Assembly: GCA_945787595.1 (NCBI GenBank)
Contig: CALZJV010000452.1
Span: 1 to 6,592, forward strand
Direction of reading: 5' to 3'
Length of the DNA stretch: 6,592 bases
Origin: an uncultured Desulfobacterales bacterium
GTDB lineage: Bacteria; Desulfobacterota; Desulfobacteria; Desulfobacterales; JAFDCJ01
This document shows positions 5,426 through 6,592 of this stretch, in pieces (positions within the stretch are counted from its first letter, which is position 1; each line of letters begins with the position of its first letter). Both the position numbers and the translations under genes were made by a program. The notes under the pieces are model-generated. The model did no database searches, had not been told where the DNA came from, and saw nothing but the letters and a program-made list of their open reading frames with translations.

Positions 5426-6592
5426 TTAACGAACCTCTTCATACTCCGCGTCAACGACCTCATCATCATTTCCGGTGGTGGATGAACCATCGGTGCCACC
5501 TGCAGCCTCCTGCCCGGTCCCCGGCTGCTGATACACGGATTCCGCCAGCCGATGGGATGCATGGGTTAAGGTTTCCGTTAACCGTTTGATTTCTGATGTA
5601 TTATCGCCATCCATCGCACGCTTGAGATCACTGATAACGCCTTGAACCTCGTTTCGGGTGCCCACGGGCAGCTTATTACCAAGTTCAGCCATGGATTTTT
5701 CAGTGGCATAAATCAGGGAATCGGCCGCGTTGCGGGCATCGATCAGTTCCTTTTTTACCTTGTCTTCGGCGGCATGAAGTTCAGCATCCTTGACCAGGCG
5801 ATCAATTTCTGCCTGGGTCAGCCCAGACGAATGGGTGATCCGGATGGACTGCTGCTTTGCAGTGGCCTGATCTTTGGCTGACACTTCCACGATCCCATTG
5901 GCATCGATATCAAAGGCCACTTCGATTTGAGGCGTGCCCCGGGGCGCCGGTGCAATACCGGTGAGCTCAAAGCGACCCAGGGTTTTGTTGCCCGACGCCA
6001 TTTCACGTTCTCCTTGCAGCACATGAACCGATACCGCCGGCTGATTGTCTTCGGCGGTGGAAAAAACCTGGCTGTTTTTTGCCGGTATGGTGGTGTTTTT
6101 TTCAATCAGCTTGGTCATCACCCCACCCAGGGTTTCTATACCCCGAATATCTTTTTCACCCGTTCCTGAACCGCAGGCATGCGGGTCATACCCCCGACCA
6201 GGATGACCTCGTTTATGTCCCCGGAGGAAAGACCGGCATCTTTTAGAGCGGTCCGGCAGGGGGATTCCAGCTTTTCGAGCAGATCATCCACCAGGCTTTC
6301 CAGTTTGGCCCGCGTCATCTTGATAGCAAAATGCTTGGGTCCGTTGGCATCGGCAGTGATAAACGGCAGATTGACATCCGTCTGCATGGAGGTGGACAAT
6401 TCGATTTTGGCTTTTTCAGCGGCTTCTTTCAGACGCTGCAAGGCCATCTTGTCGGTTCTAAGATCGATTCCCTGTTCTTTTTTGAATTCGTTCGCCAGGT
6501 AATCAATCAGATGCAGATCGAAATCCTCTCCGCCTAAATGGGTGTCACCGTTGGTGGCTTTGACCTCAAATACCCCGTCACCGATTTCGAGA
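5426..6592 (-). pseudogene. dnaK: dnaK (Hsp70 chaperone), internally deleted and frameshifted, 5' end outside the window
   Basis: Reading from the right edge, the minus strand encodes the later nucleotide-binding domain of Dna[39 protein letters not shown] sequence (with MALQ), [13 protein letters not shown], and [20 protein letters not shown] up to VKKIFGV, where a TAG stops it (6136-6138). In another frame the sequence resumes at [18 protein letters not shown] and continues through the substrate-binding beta domain, the helical lid and the classic tail [13 protein letters not shown], ending at 5426. Compared with E. coli DnaK, the 41 residues between FG and GIET are absent: the last helix of the ATPase domain and the VLLLDVTPL linker. 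That is about 124 nt, which explains the frame change. DnaK uses ATP to bind and release unfolded proteins in the cytoplasm with DnaJ and GrpE; without the linker the two domains cannot communicate. Either the cell has another dnaK, or this is an assembly error or population variant. Identification is certain. Confidence 0.93.

Overview
The window looks like a repeat-littered, partly decayed chromosomal stretch from a Gram-negative bacterium, most likely a member of the Desulfobacterota (Desulfobacterales type). The DnaK sequence is of proteobacterial type. The intergenic repeats also resemble, from memory and unverified, families common in Desulfobacterales genomes. Base composition is close to balanced. 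The lineage call is an inference, not something a marker gene here settles.

Layout on the plus strand: an HDOD signalling protein cut by the left edge (1-813); a gene-free stretch filled by a 210-bp element with inverted ends (845-1054); an FGGY-family sugar kinase on the minus strand (1098-2690); a gene-free stretch with a possible gene-end remnant and a 141-bp near-perfectly nested palindromic element (2883-3023, with a related hairpin from 2836); an M20 peptidase of the carboxypeptidase G2 type on the minus strand (3060-4220); a short spacer; the collapsed remains of a dipeptide/oligopeptide ABC transporter operon on the plus strand (about 4563-5080); a repeat built on a 14-bp tandem unit (about 5205-5327); a hairpin; and a broken dnaK on the minus strand running off the right edge (5426-6592).

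Three intact or apparently intact genes (HDOD protein, kinase, peptidase) sit beside three kinds of damage. dnaK has lost about 124 nt covering the end of the nucleotide-binding domain and the whole interdomain linker, and is frameshifted there. The permease genes dppB and dppC have been fused in frame by a deletion that removed the end of one and most of the other. A stub resembling the start of dppD follows. One copy of the 70-nt repeat family found at 845-912 and 984-1054 recurs at about 4490-4557 and directly abuts the truncated dppB sequence, which suggests that repeats took part in the rearrangement.

Functionally, the peptidase and the transporter remnant are divergent neighbours and could once have formed a peptide uptake and degradation locus. 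The kinase appears orphaned: no other sugar gene is visible. I see no RNA gene, CRISPR array or defence system. The unusual content is the repeat families and the deletion scars.
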